Of a DNA stretch of 64,000 bases, positions 38,341-47,939 are shown piece after piece. Numbering within the stretch: the first letter of the stretch is position 1; every line of letters starts with the position of its first letter. The DNA is from Melampsora larici-populina 98AG31 (lineage: Eukaryota; Basidiomycota; Pucciniomycetes; Pucciniales; Melampsoraceae): assembly GCF_000204055.1 (NCBI RefSeq), contig NW_006768853.1:203251-267250 (forward strand). Direction: 5' to 3'. The notes beneath the pieces were generated by a model. That model did not search any database, had not been told where the DNA came from, and saw nothing but the letters and a program-made list of their open reading frames with translations. The position numbers were made by a program, and so were the translations under genes.

Positions 38341-38362
38341 TATTGGGAAGTGAGAGAAGAGA
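38158..38362 (-). repeat. 205-bp tract identical to 47194-47398
   Basis: This tract covers the 22 bases before the ATG and the first 183 coding bases of chitin deacetylase 2. It matches the same part of paralogue 3 without a single difference in my reading, whereas the adjoining rest of exon 1 (38045-38156 versus 47081-47192) differs at about one base in six. The sharp change points to gene conversion. Confidence 0.8.
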
Positions 38363-39938
38363 GATGAGACAACTTGATGGGGCAAAAATGAGAAATGAGT
38401 GGGTTATAAAAGCTCATACATATATGCACAGTCGATTTTAAAAAAGTGGACCAACTTCGACCGCAAAAACCACATTCGTAGAATTGTGGTAAAGCTGTAT
38501 GAATTCGACTGTAACATATGTACAAGACAACTTGGTAAACTCATTTCCCGATTTGAAGCAGATGGAATTTGGCAAAGGCGTCAGAAGGCTTCAGAAGCGT
38601 TATATCAAATCACCAAATTACAAAACCATCAGATGAAGAAAGAATCCAAAAATAACATGGGCACGGCACGGTGATCGTTGAATACGAGAAGGCGTACGAA
38701 GTTCAAACATACATTCTATACAGTGGGTAAACCCGAGTACGTGCTCCAAGCCCGCCCCGCATAGAGTTTTGGGTCCGAATTGTAGAACTTTTCAATTTCT
38801 TTTTTTTGGGTGGGTGTGTTAGGTTTAGGCCCTAGGGCTGGTGCTAGGGTATAAAATTTGGTTTTGTTTTTTCAAATAAAGCAAATTTGGAGGTTATTCT
38901 AGCGGCTAGGACTTTCACAGCACTCTGATAATTCTGGGTAATTCACCACTTGGGTCACCTGTACAAGCAGACACAGAAAAGATTTGAAGCCAAAACATGG
39001 CTATCACAGTATCACAGCTCACATATGTAATACACCCAAATGTAAGCCAGTTTGGCCCTGGGGGTGACATATCTTTTCTGTGTCTGCTTGTACATGTCCT
39101 CACACCTAGCATTTGTAAGCAGTGAATTTGACTGGTACCAAATCCCGGTACCCTTACCCTTCAACTGAGTCAAATTGCTGCCATTGAAGACATGTTTGTC
39201 CATTTATCTTTCCTCTTGATGCATTCCAATGATTCACCCACTGTCAGATTATGTCACCATATGAGTCATCATGATTTGAAAGCTTTAAGTGTGTATCATC
39301 AAATATTTGCCAGGTTTTTTCCTACAGGGATTTCTCCGGTACCACTCAAGCAATTGAGTGATTACATAAACCACTTAGAGGCACATGCATATAGCATTTA
39401 CATGTATCACAATAGTGAGTGCCTCATACATTGCTCTTGTGGACTGTTACCTCTGTCTCAGTCTGGTCAGGACCCTGGAAAGCCCTTATCAAGGTGCATG
39501 ATGTAAAAAAAATCCTACACTACACACACTTCAGCACAGTTTACATTCATAAGAGCTTGACTAATTCCCTTGCTCATCCCTAACCAATGCATAGCCAGGA
39601 GCAAAGCACTTTGTTAACTGTGAAATTCATACCTACACAATTGTGGAGAATTCTTGACATTCCAACTACACTTTAAGAGGTCAGTGCTGTGGAACCAAGC
39701 CATTATTGACCAGCTATTCTTCATGCAAGAACGAACAACCCTGTATAAGTTACCTGCTTGTAGCAAAACAACAATGCTTCATACACCACATCAAAAAATG
39801 TAGCATTCCACAAACGTGCTCAGCATGCCAAAATTATCCTTGCATTTTGAATGATCACTTTGATTGTGTAGATTGCATAGAATGTTAAAAAATAAAAAAA
39901 GATTTTTTGCTCTGTCACCTGCACAGAGAAAGTGGTTG
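38363..39938. other. Intergenic upstream of chitin deacetylase 2, with a long hairpin
   Basis: Sequence identity to the region upstream of paralogue 3 stops at 38362, so the two genes have different promoters. The only structure I see is the inverted repeat at 38961-39093. No gene is supported; small frames lack recognisable features. Confidence 0.4.
38961..39093. repeat. Perfect 23-bp inverted repeat with 87-bp loop
   Basis: GTACAAGCAGACACAGAAAA plus GAT at 38961-38983 is exactly reverse-complementary to 39071-39093. The match ends abruptly at both outer edges. No clear target duplication was found, so it may be a small MITE remnant or an isolated hairpin. Confidence 0.8.
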
Positions 39939-39947
39939 GTTGATACA

Positions 39948-40965
39948 CAAACTTAACAAAGTCCAATCGTGCCTCAGAATTTTTTTGATGACTGGTCATC
40001 TTCGAGGCAAGAGGGACTTAGTTGGCATGTTTTTTGGCATGGTGAGTTTTCAATTTTAGTAGAGGGAAACTTCACCACGCCACTCACTGGTAAGTGGATT
40101 ATGCCCCAACATAGAAAGCAGGAGTTAAGATCTCCTGCTTCTTCTGAAGAGATTGGTCTCTTCAGATTTCTCAAGAAACAATTGAGACAAAAGTTTTCCT
40201 TGAGAGGAAAACATTGTCTTCAATTTTTTTGAAATTTTACTGTGGTTTACAGCAATCAGTGTATGTAATCCAAAAATTGGAATCAGACACTTGAACATCA
40301 AGGGTATCAAAGAATCCCCTTGATATCCATTCTCATTCCACTTTGAGATAAGCTGAGTCATTCAGTGCAAAATAAAAGGCTTGAAGAACCTTGCAGCCTC
40401 CTTTGAAGAAACAAAAGATATGCACGGGAGATGGGTAAGCTCAGTTTGAATGATTTTCTTTGATTTCCTCCATTTCCTCGGTATTCATTTCAAACAAAAG
40501 CAAAAAAAAGTGGATATGCAAAAGGCAAGACTTGCTCTTCCTCAATCCATTTACTCACTTCACCTGTCATCTCAATGCTCATCAAAGTTTTCATTGAGGA
40601 CTTGACTTTCCATGAGCTCCCATTGGCTGTAGCTCGGAATTTGAGTTACATACACAGAACTCTGTAACATTCGCACAGCAGGTCAATTTTTGAAGACAAT
40701 GTTTTCCTCTCAAGGAAAACTTTTGTCTTGATTTGTTTTTGGAAAATCTGAAGAGACCAAACTCTCAGAAGAAGCAGGAGATCTTGATTCATACTTTTCA
40801 TGTTGGGGTGTAATCTATTTTTTGGTGAGTGGCACGGTCAGGTTTTCCTCTACTAAATTTGGAAACTCACCACACCAGAAATTGAGCCAAGCGCCTAAGT
40901 CCCTCGTGCCTTGGCAACAACCAGTTGTCAAAATCCAAGGCACAATTGGACTTTGTTTAAGTTTG
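39948..40965. mobile_element. Foldback MITE, Mutator-like, with terminal mini-hairpins (copy A)
   Basis: A long inverted repeat: left arm about 39948-40233, right arm about 40689-40965, separated by about 455 bases with no transposase. Outer ends start CAAACTTAACAAAGTCC (left) and, read inward from the right, CAAACTTAAACAAAGTCC. The flanks are GTTGATACA (39939-39947) and GTTGATATA (40966-40974), a 9-base target-site duplication with one mismatch. Nine bases and long arms are typical of Mutator-like elements. Each arm begins with a short internal hairpin in which AAAGTCC pairs with a GGGACTT about 60 bases inward. A second element with the same terminus lies at 52288-52866. It must rely on a transposase encoded elsewhere. 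Confidence 0.75.
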
Positions 40966-40974
40966 GTTGATATA

Positions 40975-41818
40975 GTGTTATCAGGCCTTACACCTCGCGT
41001 CCAATCATGCTCTTTTGACTTTCCAAGGGGAGGGTGAAGCCCATGCCCAGATGGCTCAAATTTTCCCCACATGGGCTGAATATGTATTGCTTGTTATCTA
41101 CCAATCTATGTTGGATTGCATATGTACCACATTGGTAACAGACAAATGTAAGAGTAGGAAGGAGAAGAAAGTCCTACATGCTTTTGATCTCTTGAACATA
41201 TTTTGGTAATGTAGGAGATGAAATGTTTGTAATTTGGGAGAAAGATGAGCAATGAACCAGAGTTCATACTTAATAAGACACAACTTCATGATTGCATAAA
41301 ACTCTTGGTGGTAAACCTTTTTTCTACTAGTACAAGACAATTGGCCCTGTCAGTTCACCAGAACTGTTGAGATGGCATTGGTATGTACATACATCACTTT
41401 CCGGCCTACATGTTCACTCTGTATCTTGGTAGGCTGGCTAAGGGCTTTGAAGGTGAACCAACAAAGTTGATCATAACAGATATGTTATCTCCTCACACTT
41501 AGTCAAAGTTTTTACCCTTTTCAAGTCATACTGTCACTGAGTCCATAATCCTTGTATGACACATCTGGAGAATATACACTCAGTCTCCGAGATTTGGCAC
41601 TGCCAGATATGTAATTGTTCTTCTTGTGCCAGCCCAAGACTCTTTTTGAATATCTTTTGAAGATTCCTTGTAGGTTGCACAATTGAAGAATTTAGAGAAT
41701 TTTGACAACTCTTTCTCTGGTGTTGGCTAACCCAAAAAATGTGTATCTCACGATCTTGAAGTATTGGTGTTCTGTCCACCATGATGAAACAATGTCACAG
41801 TGCAACAGGCTTCTTGTC
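40975..41818. other. Intergenic between the MITE and hAT element 1
   Basis: No supported gene. It ends with the left target duplication (TTCTTGTC, 41811-41818) of the hAT element. Confidence 0.4.
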
Positions 41819-41979
41819 TCAACCTGAGCCCCGACCCGAAAAACGCGGGTAATGGCCATCCCGCACCCCGAACCGATAGACAATGAGCCATCCCGCACCC
41901 GAAACCGTACCCCGAAACCAAACAAAACCCGGGCTCCCAAGACGTACCCCCGCGCCCGAACCCGAACTACTCCGACGGG

Positions 41980-42079
41980 NNNNNNNNNNNNNNNNNNNNN
42001 NNNNNNNNNNNNNNNNNNNNNNNNNNNNNNNNNNNNNNNNNNNNNNNNNNNNNNNNNNNNNNNNNNNNNNNNNNNNNNN
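41980..42079. other. Assembly gap of 100 N inside hAT element 1
   Basis: Exactly 100 unknown bases, so the size is nominal. The gap edges are TCCGACGGG on the left and CCCCGTCGGGG on the right, which are mutually complementary, so a GC-rich hairpin or repeat likely broke the assembly. Confidence 0.95.
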
Positions 42080-42181
42080 CCCCGTCGGGGCACGCCCAAA
42101 GTCTACCTTCCGACCTCGGAAGTTAGACTTTGATCCTTCTTCAAACCCTCAACCACCCACTCCCCATCGATCCTATGCAAC

Positions 42182-44794
42182 ATGGCTCAAACTGAGCCAC
42201 GTGTTGCATCTCAAGCCTCCACTCGCGCTTCCACCCCAGCTACCTCGAGTCGTCCAGATACCACCGATGCCGACGATGGCGACACCTCATCAGTGGCCAC
42301 ACAAACCGTCAAACGCAAGCGTTCGAGCTACGTTTGGACTCACTTTGTCAAGATCCCAGGTGCTAAAAGAGGAGACGGCTTTAATTGTTGTGAAGTTATC
42401 GATCCGAAGACTGGCAAAAGCTGTGGCCTGAAATTGAAAGAAGACTCGACCGGAAGTACCAAGTCGATGAGTAATCACTTGAAGTCTCAACATAAACTAT
42501 TCGAGGATGGTCCAGCACCAAAGAAGCAACTGAGTGTTATTGGACACTTCAAGCAAAGCACTATAGGTGAACAGGTGAGGTTTTTCATTCGATATCATCA
42601 CTTCATCTTCACATTATTCAAACTCGTTTCTCTCTTTCTTTACTTTGTACTTACAGGAAACCCTCAACGTGGAGACTCTCAAGACCTTGATCGCCTATTT
42701 CCTCGCCGACTGTGATCTTCCATATGCAATTGTCAACCGAAAGTCATTCAAGGACCTCCTTCTACTCATAAACCCTCAAACTAGGGGAATGCTTGTGCAA
42801 CGACACGCGATAGCTCAGCACTGTACTAAAGTATATACACACTATGAGAAATTCATCAAGTCTACGTTTTTCGATCAAGCGGACTACGTAGCGTTCACTC
42901 AAGACGCATGGACTTCACCTAATCATCACGGATTCTTAGGAATTACGAGCCACTTCATCACCAAAGAATGGAAGCTTATGGACGTAGTAATTGGGATGCC
43001 TAATATTGAAGGCGAGTAATTTATTTTATTTTCTATTTCTTTCATTGTGTGTATTTGATTCTGACTTTTGGTGTTTTTAGGTGCCCATGATGCCGATAAC
43101 TTTGCAGATATACTTTCCAAGTATATCTGCAAGTTCGATTTGGGCATGAAGATCTCCGGTATGACAGCCGATAATGCCAGCGTCAATACGAAGATTGGTC
43201 GATTACTTTCTCAAAATCCCGACCTCAATTTCGCTGAGAATCAACTCATGGGATGCTGTGCACATGTGATCAATTTAGTTGCCAAGCAAGGCCTCAAACT
43301 ATTTGGAGACGACTCTTTTGAAGACTCAGAACCTCTCCCTCCATCCTTGATGAAGATTGTCGACTCTCCTGACAATTCAACTGTCGATTTGAAGACCATC
43401 TATGCTCGTATACACGGTCTGGCTATGTATACTCGAAAAACTCCTCAACATAGTCAAAACTTTGCTAATGTGATAGCTCTTGTTCGTGATATTCAAAAAG
43501 ATCCTGAAGCTGAAGCCAAGAAAGATAAAAATCAAAATAAAGATAAAGATAAAGATAGATATGGTCAACAAAACACTGACGATATTGACGATGAGGAAGA
43601 CCTTGAGGTGCAACTGGACGACGACACTGTCAGCTTCTTCCAACATCGCACACCCTCCAACTCAGATGAGGAAGACCCCAACATATCTCAAACTGCGAAA
43701 TCAAAAGATCGTGCCACCAGGTTGATGATCGACGTTCCAACCCGTTGGAACTCATCATACTACATGCTTAAGCGAGCCCTTCGACTGAAAGATGCCTGTG
43801 TACAGTATTGTGAACGCCAAGCCCCGAAGTTTGCACTTTCAAAATTGGAATGGAAGTACGTTCAGCAAATGTGTGATTTTCTCGAACCCCTCAGTGAAGC
43901 TACCAATCTGTTGTGCCAAAGGCAATATCCTACAATGCATGAAGTCATACCTGTTTACACGGTTATTATGGAGAATTTGTTGGAGGTAAGTACTTTCTTT
44001 ACCACCTCCATCTAATACTCGATTCTGATAATCAATCTATATTTCTTACTTCAGGTCAAGGAGAAGTATGACCACGATCAGCTTTTACCAGCTGCAAAGG
44101 ACATGTTTGAGAAGCTGGAGGAATACTTTAAATTAGTACTGACAAAACCAGCACCCATTTGTGCCATGATATTGAATCCTTGCCTCAAGATGAAATTCTT
44201 TGAGGTAAGTAATTCTTCAAATCATGAATTTTTTGCTTATACTAATTGAAGATTATTTGCATACCTCATACCTAGGAACATTCCGATTTGTTTTTAAGAT
44301 ATGACATGACTCCTAACGACTTCAAACAACACTTTATCGATATGGCATCAACTTTCACCTGTGCTCCTCCACCCTCTGAGATCAAACCAAAGAAGCCAAA
44401 AAATCGGTTTGCCGAAGCAATCTACGGAAGCGACGAACCGACCTCATACGCCACCATTGAAAGCGAGATTAATCGCTATTTGGGTGATTGTGACCGTCAT
44501 CGGGGGGATATCGTAACTTTTTGGAAAGGGAAGGAGGACGCACTACCAGGACTTGCTAAGATGGCAAGGATGTACCTTTCAATTCCAGCTACAAGCACAT
44601 CATCCGAGGGAGCGTTTAGCAAGACAAAGCGTATCATCGGACCTCAACGATCATCTCTTACTCCGACTAGTGTGGAAATCCTTCTGTGTCTCAAGGAGTG
44701 GTTTCGCCTCTTTGGGGCTATGTTTTTCCCAAATAACATTGGTAGAACATCTGTTTCAGGAACTCAAATTGTTATTGATGATGATAGCGATTAA
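42182..44794 (+). CDS. hAT family transposase, intact reading frame
   Basis: Transposase of hAT element 1. Five exons join in frame to 773 residues: 42182-42574, 42657-43011, 43081-43985, 44055-44204 and 44276-44794. The N-terminal part looks like a BED-type zinc finger (VWTHFVKIPG, then CGLKL and SNHLKSQH). The RNase H-like catalytic core includes FTQDAWTSPNHHGFLGITSH and the MTADNASVN block with the first-acid environment, followed by CCAHVINLVAKQGL. An acidic, lysine-rich insertion is seen at about 43500-43690. The C-terminal hAT dimerisation domain is clear (SIPATSTSSEGAFSKTKRII, then LTPTSVEILLCLKEW). Intron 2 uses a GC donor instead of GT (43012-43013). No stop or frameshift was found, so the element may be autonomous. 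Confidence 0.9.
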
Positions 44795-45133
44795 TTGTTT
44801 TTATCATATACTTTTCTTTTTTTGAAGGTTTTTTTACTTTAATTTTCTTTCAACATATTACTGTCTGTTTTTTTCTACTTGTTTTGTCTTTGCTTTTTTC
44901 TACTACCTTGTCACCGGTCTCAGATTTGAAATCTATCTCTTTGCTGAAATTGCTAAAAACCCGCGGGTTATCCGCGGTTCGAGACGCCTAAACCAACCCC
45001 ACCCCGCGCCCGAAACCGACGGGGCCCCGATGTATCTGGGTCCAAAAAAAGGCTAACCGGACCCTAACCCCGACGGTTCGGGGCTCGGGTAACCCTCGGG
45101 GTGTCGGTTCCGGGGCTCAGGTTGATTCTTGTC

Positions 45134-45438
45134 AACAATCTTTCATGACATCTGTGTCCATGTGGACTCTTTGATGGTATTTGAAGCTCAAGTTTATCAA
45201 CATATGTTGTAGTATGCACTGAATAGAGATGATCATTTTTTGATGAGTTGGGCTTCAACAGCCCGGGTATGTTGCAAATGAATGAATGAAGTTGACAAGA
45301 TGAATAATGACTACCAGTGGCCAGCATAATGCGGGGCCAGACGGAACAAAGAGCAACCACAAAAACATTTTGAAAGCCAAGATATTCAAGATTATATAGC
45401 GTAAAATAGCGCAATAGATCGGTGTAGACACCTCATGA
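45134..45438. other. Intergenic downstream of chitin deacetylase 3
   Basis: Short flank between the right target duplication of hAT element 1 and the 3' end of the gene. The sequence at about 45290-45430 resembles the downstream flank of paralogue 2 (36260-36400), so the duplicated segment extends past the coding region. Confidence 0.45.
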
Positions 45439-47376
45439 TTATAACAAACTCAACAGGACAAAAAATAATGGAATCGTCCTCCAGAACCCGCAGCTTGTCT
45501 TGCGTGCCGCATCGGCGCCAGAAGTGTTGACAAATACTGATGGCGCATGGTTGGTGAGATTCGTGGTTGTCGATTTGATTCCTGAGGTAGTATTCAGCAC
45601 TGAGGTAGTATTCAGCACTGAGGTGGTATACAGAACTGAGGTGGTATTCGGCAAGCCTGAAGGCGTAGTAAGATTGACATATTGGCTAGCATTGTTGACA
45701 ATATTATGCTGAAGCCCATGTAAAGTCTCGCTAGCATTCAATACACCAGGGATATGGATCGGGTGGTCGGAAGCACCAAGCGCGTTCTAAAGTGGTGGTA
45801 TCAGCAGCAAATTCTTGAAATCTCTCAGCCAACTGACTAACCTGATACCAAGCCTGATTGAATAACGAAGGGATGGGTCGCTTGATGACGCGTGAAAAGA
45901 TCAGCCAACGGTAATTGCCCGAATAAACTCAAACAATCGTCAAAAAACTTACAGTATCCCATCCTGCTGCCTTGATAGCGGGCCACGCATCAGCAAAGCC
46001 GCGCACTGAATGAAGCGTGATCTCGTGTTCTAATATCACTAGACCAGGGGACTTTGGGAGTTTAGCGTAATCCTTCAGCTGAGCGGTTAACGCTGCTTGG
46101 TTTGCTGGTCCGTGGTTTGTGCAGATGTTCACATCTTCAGGTGATACACACCAGTCCTCCGTATCATGATTCCAGATCACAGTTTGAAGCCCGAATACGT
46201 GCTGCAAATAAATAGAGTCAACCTTTGTGGAGCAATGAAGTTATGCAAGCTCAAATTGCACCTTTGCAATTGCTCTGACTCGGTTATCAGCGTCGCCTGT
46301 TGCGCAGCCAAGCAAAAAAAACTCCGGGTAAGTACAAAGGCATCGTATTACATGAAGGTGATGTATGCGTACCATACGGAGGTCTCCAGTATGCAGGCAA
46401 TCGACCATCAGCTAGATCCTATGAATCAATATTTGTGAAAGCTGAATGAGTCGAGTACTTGACATGTCCGAAGTGTCAGAAATATGAAGGACTAACGAAG
46501 ATCACTTGCAAAGTCCAACCAATCTCACCCAGAACTTGGAGATCAGTTAAAGTGGTCATCAGGGGATCTAAGAATTCGACCTCGAGGAATTAGCCTCCCA
46601 GAAAAGGTGCGGATGAAAAGAAACATAACTACTGACGACTCCATGTATGAACAGCTATATGATCTCCTTTTGCGACCGTGGCTTTGAACGCATCAGTGTT
46701 ACTTAGGATTCTACTGCCTATTTTCCGTTCGTCCAAGCAAGGAGATGACGATCTTTAGTTTCACAGTATTTCAAAGTAAGCTAATGCAATACTCGACTCA
46801 CCAATCATGAAATGGGTTGCGGTCTGGTTCACAGACTCAAGGAACTGCAGAAGTTCAGCGGTTCCTCCCTGTGGCCCATCGTCACTAATACACAATTCCG
46901 CATCAGCCTATGACCTTTGCCTCCGCCATTTGCTAAGCCCTTGTCTGATATGAAATGGGTGACTAACAAACTGATACCCATCATCCCGTCCGGAGCATCA
47001 TTGACACTGGTTCCATGCCAAAGAGAAAAACGATTCTTAATATTCATGCTATCCAGGTTGAACAAGCGAACAGCCTCAACTCAGTAGGACTTATACATCC
47101 CACTGTCCAACTACAGACACTTGGGTCCAAGGGGTTCACGTTCGCTGGATATTTGGTATCTCCAGAAGGTAATTTGACTGAAGGTTGAATGTTAGGAATC
47201 CGACCGGCCGCCTTTTCTCGCTGGTAGGCATCTACCCACTCCTGCTTCGGGGTGGGTCCGGGGATATCCAAGGCTGGGTAATTGGAACTTTGACGTTTGA
47301 AGAGAGGGACATGAGAAGCATTAGAGACATTTGCAAGCAGTGAGAGCACGGCGGAGACGACGATTAGGAGCTGCAT
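45439..47376 (-). CDS. Chitin deacetylase, GPI-type (paralogue 3)
   Basis: Close duplicate of paralogue 2 on the same strand, predicted 428 residues. The first exon (47376-47081, 296 bases) and the last (45786-45439, 348 bases) have the same lengths as in paralogue 2, and the inner exons show matching splice sites. The start gives the same signal peptide (MQLLIVVSAVLSLLANVSNA). Motifs present are FDDGPQGG, HTWSHP, YWRPPYGDADNRVRA, VIWNHDTEDW and LVILEHE. The C-terminal spacer carries a short tandem repeat (NTTSVLNTTSVL), many N-glycosylation-type sites and a hydrophobic end (IPLFFVLLSLL), as in GPI-anchored wall enzymes. No stop or frameshift was seen, so it looks functional. Its promoter differs from that of paralogue 2. 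Confidence 0.9.
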
Positions 47377-47398
47377 TATTGGGAAGTGAGAGAAGAGA
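47194..47398 (-). repeat. 205-bp tract identical to 38158-38362
   Basis: The partner of the identical tract in chitin deacetylase 2, covering the end of the 5' leader, the signal peptide and about 40 further codons. Upstream of 47398 the two loci share nothing obvious. Confidence 0.8.
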
Positions 47399-47939
47399 AG
47401 GAGAATAAGAAAACTTTGTGGGTAACAGAAAGCCAATGTCCAAAGCTCCTTATATATGTATATAGAAGACAGCCTGATCTGGGTCCACCTGCGAAAGAAA
47501 CACCTCGGCTTTCCTTTATTAGAGCATCTCCAATGCTCCCCAATACGAATGACTAAAGGTTACGTTTGAAGTTATTCGGAAAAACATCATCCAACGCCGA
47601 GGTCGAGTTCCCACGTGGAACCTCCCATGTGATCTCGGTTTTTGGGAAATGACACTCTCCCATGCTCGGGTCAGCAAATTTGCTGACCTGGCCGAATAAT
47701 CTGAATCCCAGTATCCCAACGACTATTGGGCTGGTCTTTTAACTCTAGGGCAATAGATGTGATCGATTGCGCTCACCTCACGTAAAGAAACAGAAAGGCC
47801 CTAGACTTAAAAGACCAACACTTTCTCAATCAGAGAGCGCAGGATTTGAATTTGGTGACAGATTTTGTATTTTCTTTTTTTCAGTGGCAATCCAACATAT
47901 CAAATCAGGATCCACCGCGATCAATGCAGCAAGTGTTGG
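47399..47939. other. Upstream flank of chitin deacetylase 3, with palindrome and possible MITE remnant
   Basis: TATATATGTATATAG near 47452-47463 could serve the gene on the minus strand. At 47669-47688 there is a perfect 20-bp palindrome, GGTCAGCAAATTTGCTGACC. GGCTGGTCTTTTAACTCTAG (from 47728) is matched in inverted orientation at about 47798-47820. TTAGAGCATCTCCAATGCTC at about 47519 resembles MITE ends, but I could not delimit an element. The last 8 bases (AGTGTTGG, 47932-47939) are the left target duplication of hAT element 2. Confidence 0.4.

Larger units (their letters stand above)
41819..45125 (+). mobile_element. hAT DNA transposon, apparently complete (element 1)
   Basis: Terminal inverted repeats TCAACCTGAGCCCCG at 41819-41833 and its reverse complement at 45111-45125. 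Both ends are flanked by a perfect 8-base duplication TTCTTGTC (41811-41818 and 45126-45133), the standard hAT signature. The subterminal regions (about 41830-42110 and 44955-45110) are GC-rich, with repeated CCCGAACCG / GACGGGG words, unlike the AT-rich host DNA; such subterminal repeats usually bind transposase. A 100-N gap lies in the left one. One transposase gene is carried on the plus strand. Confidence 0.92.

Noticed and set aside
38818..38860. TTAGGTTTAGGCCCTAGGG-like sequence, suggestive of telomeric repeats.
   Set aside because: Only one or two imperfect units are present; there is no array.
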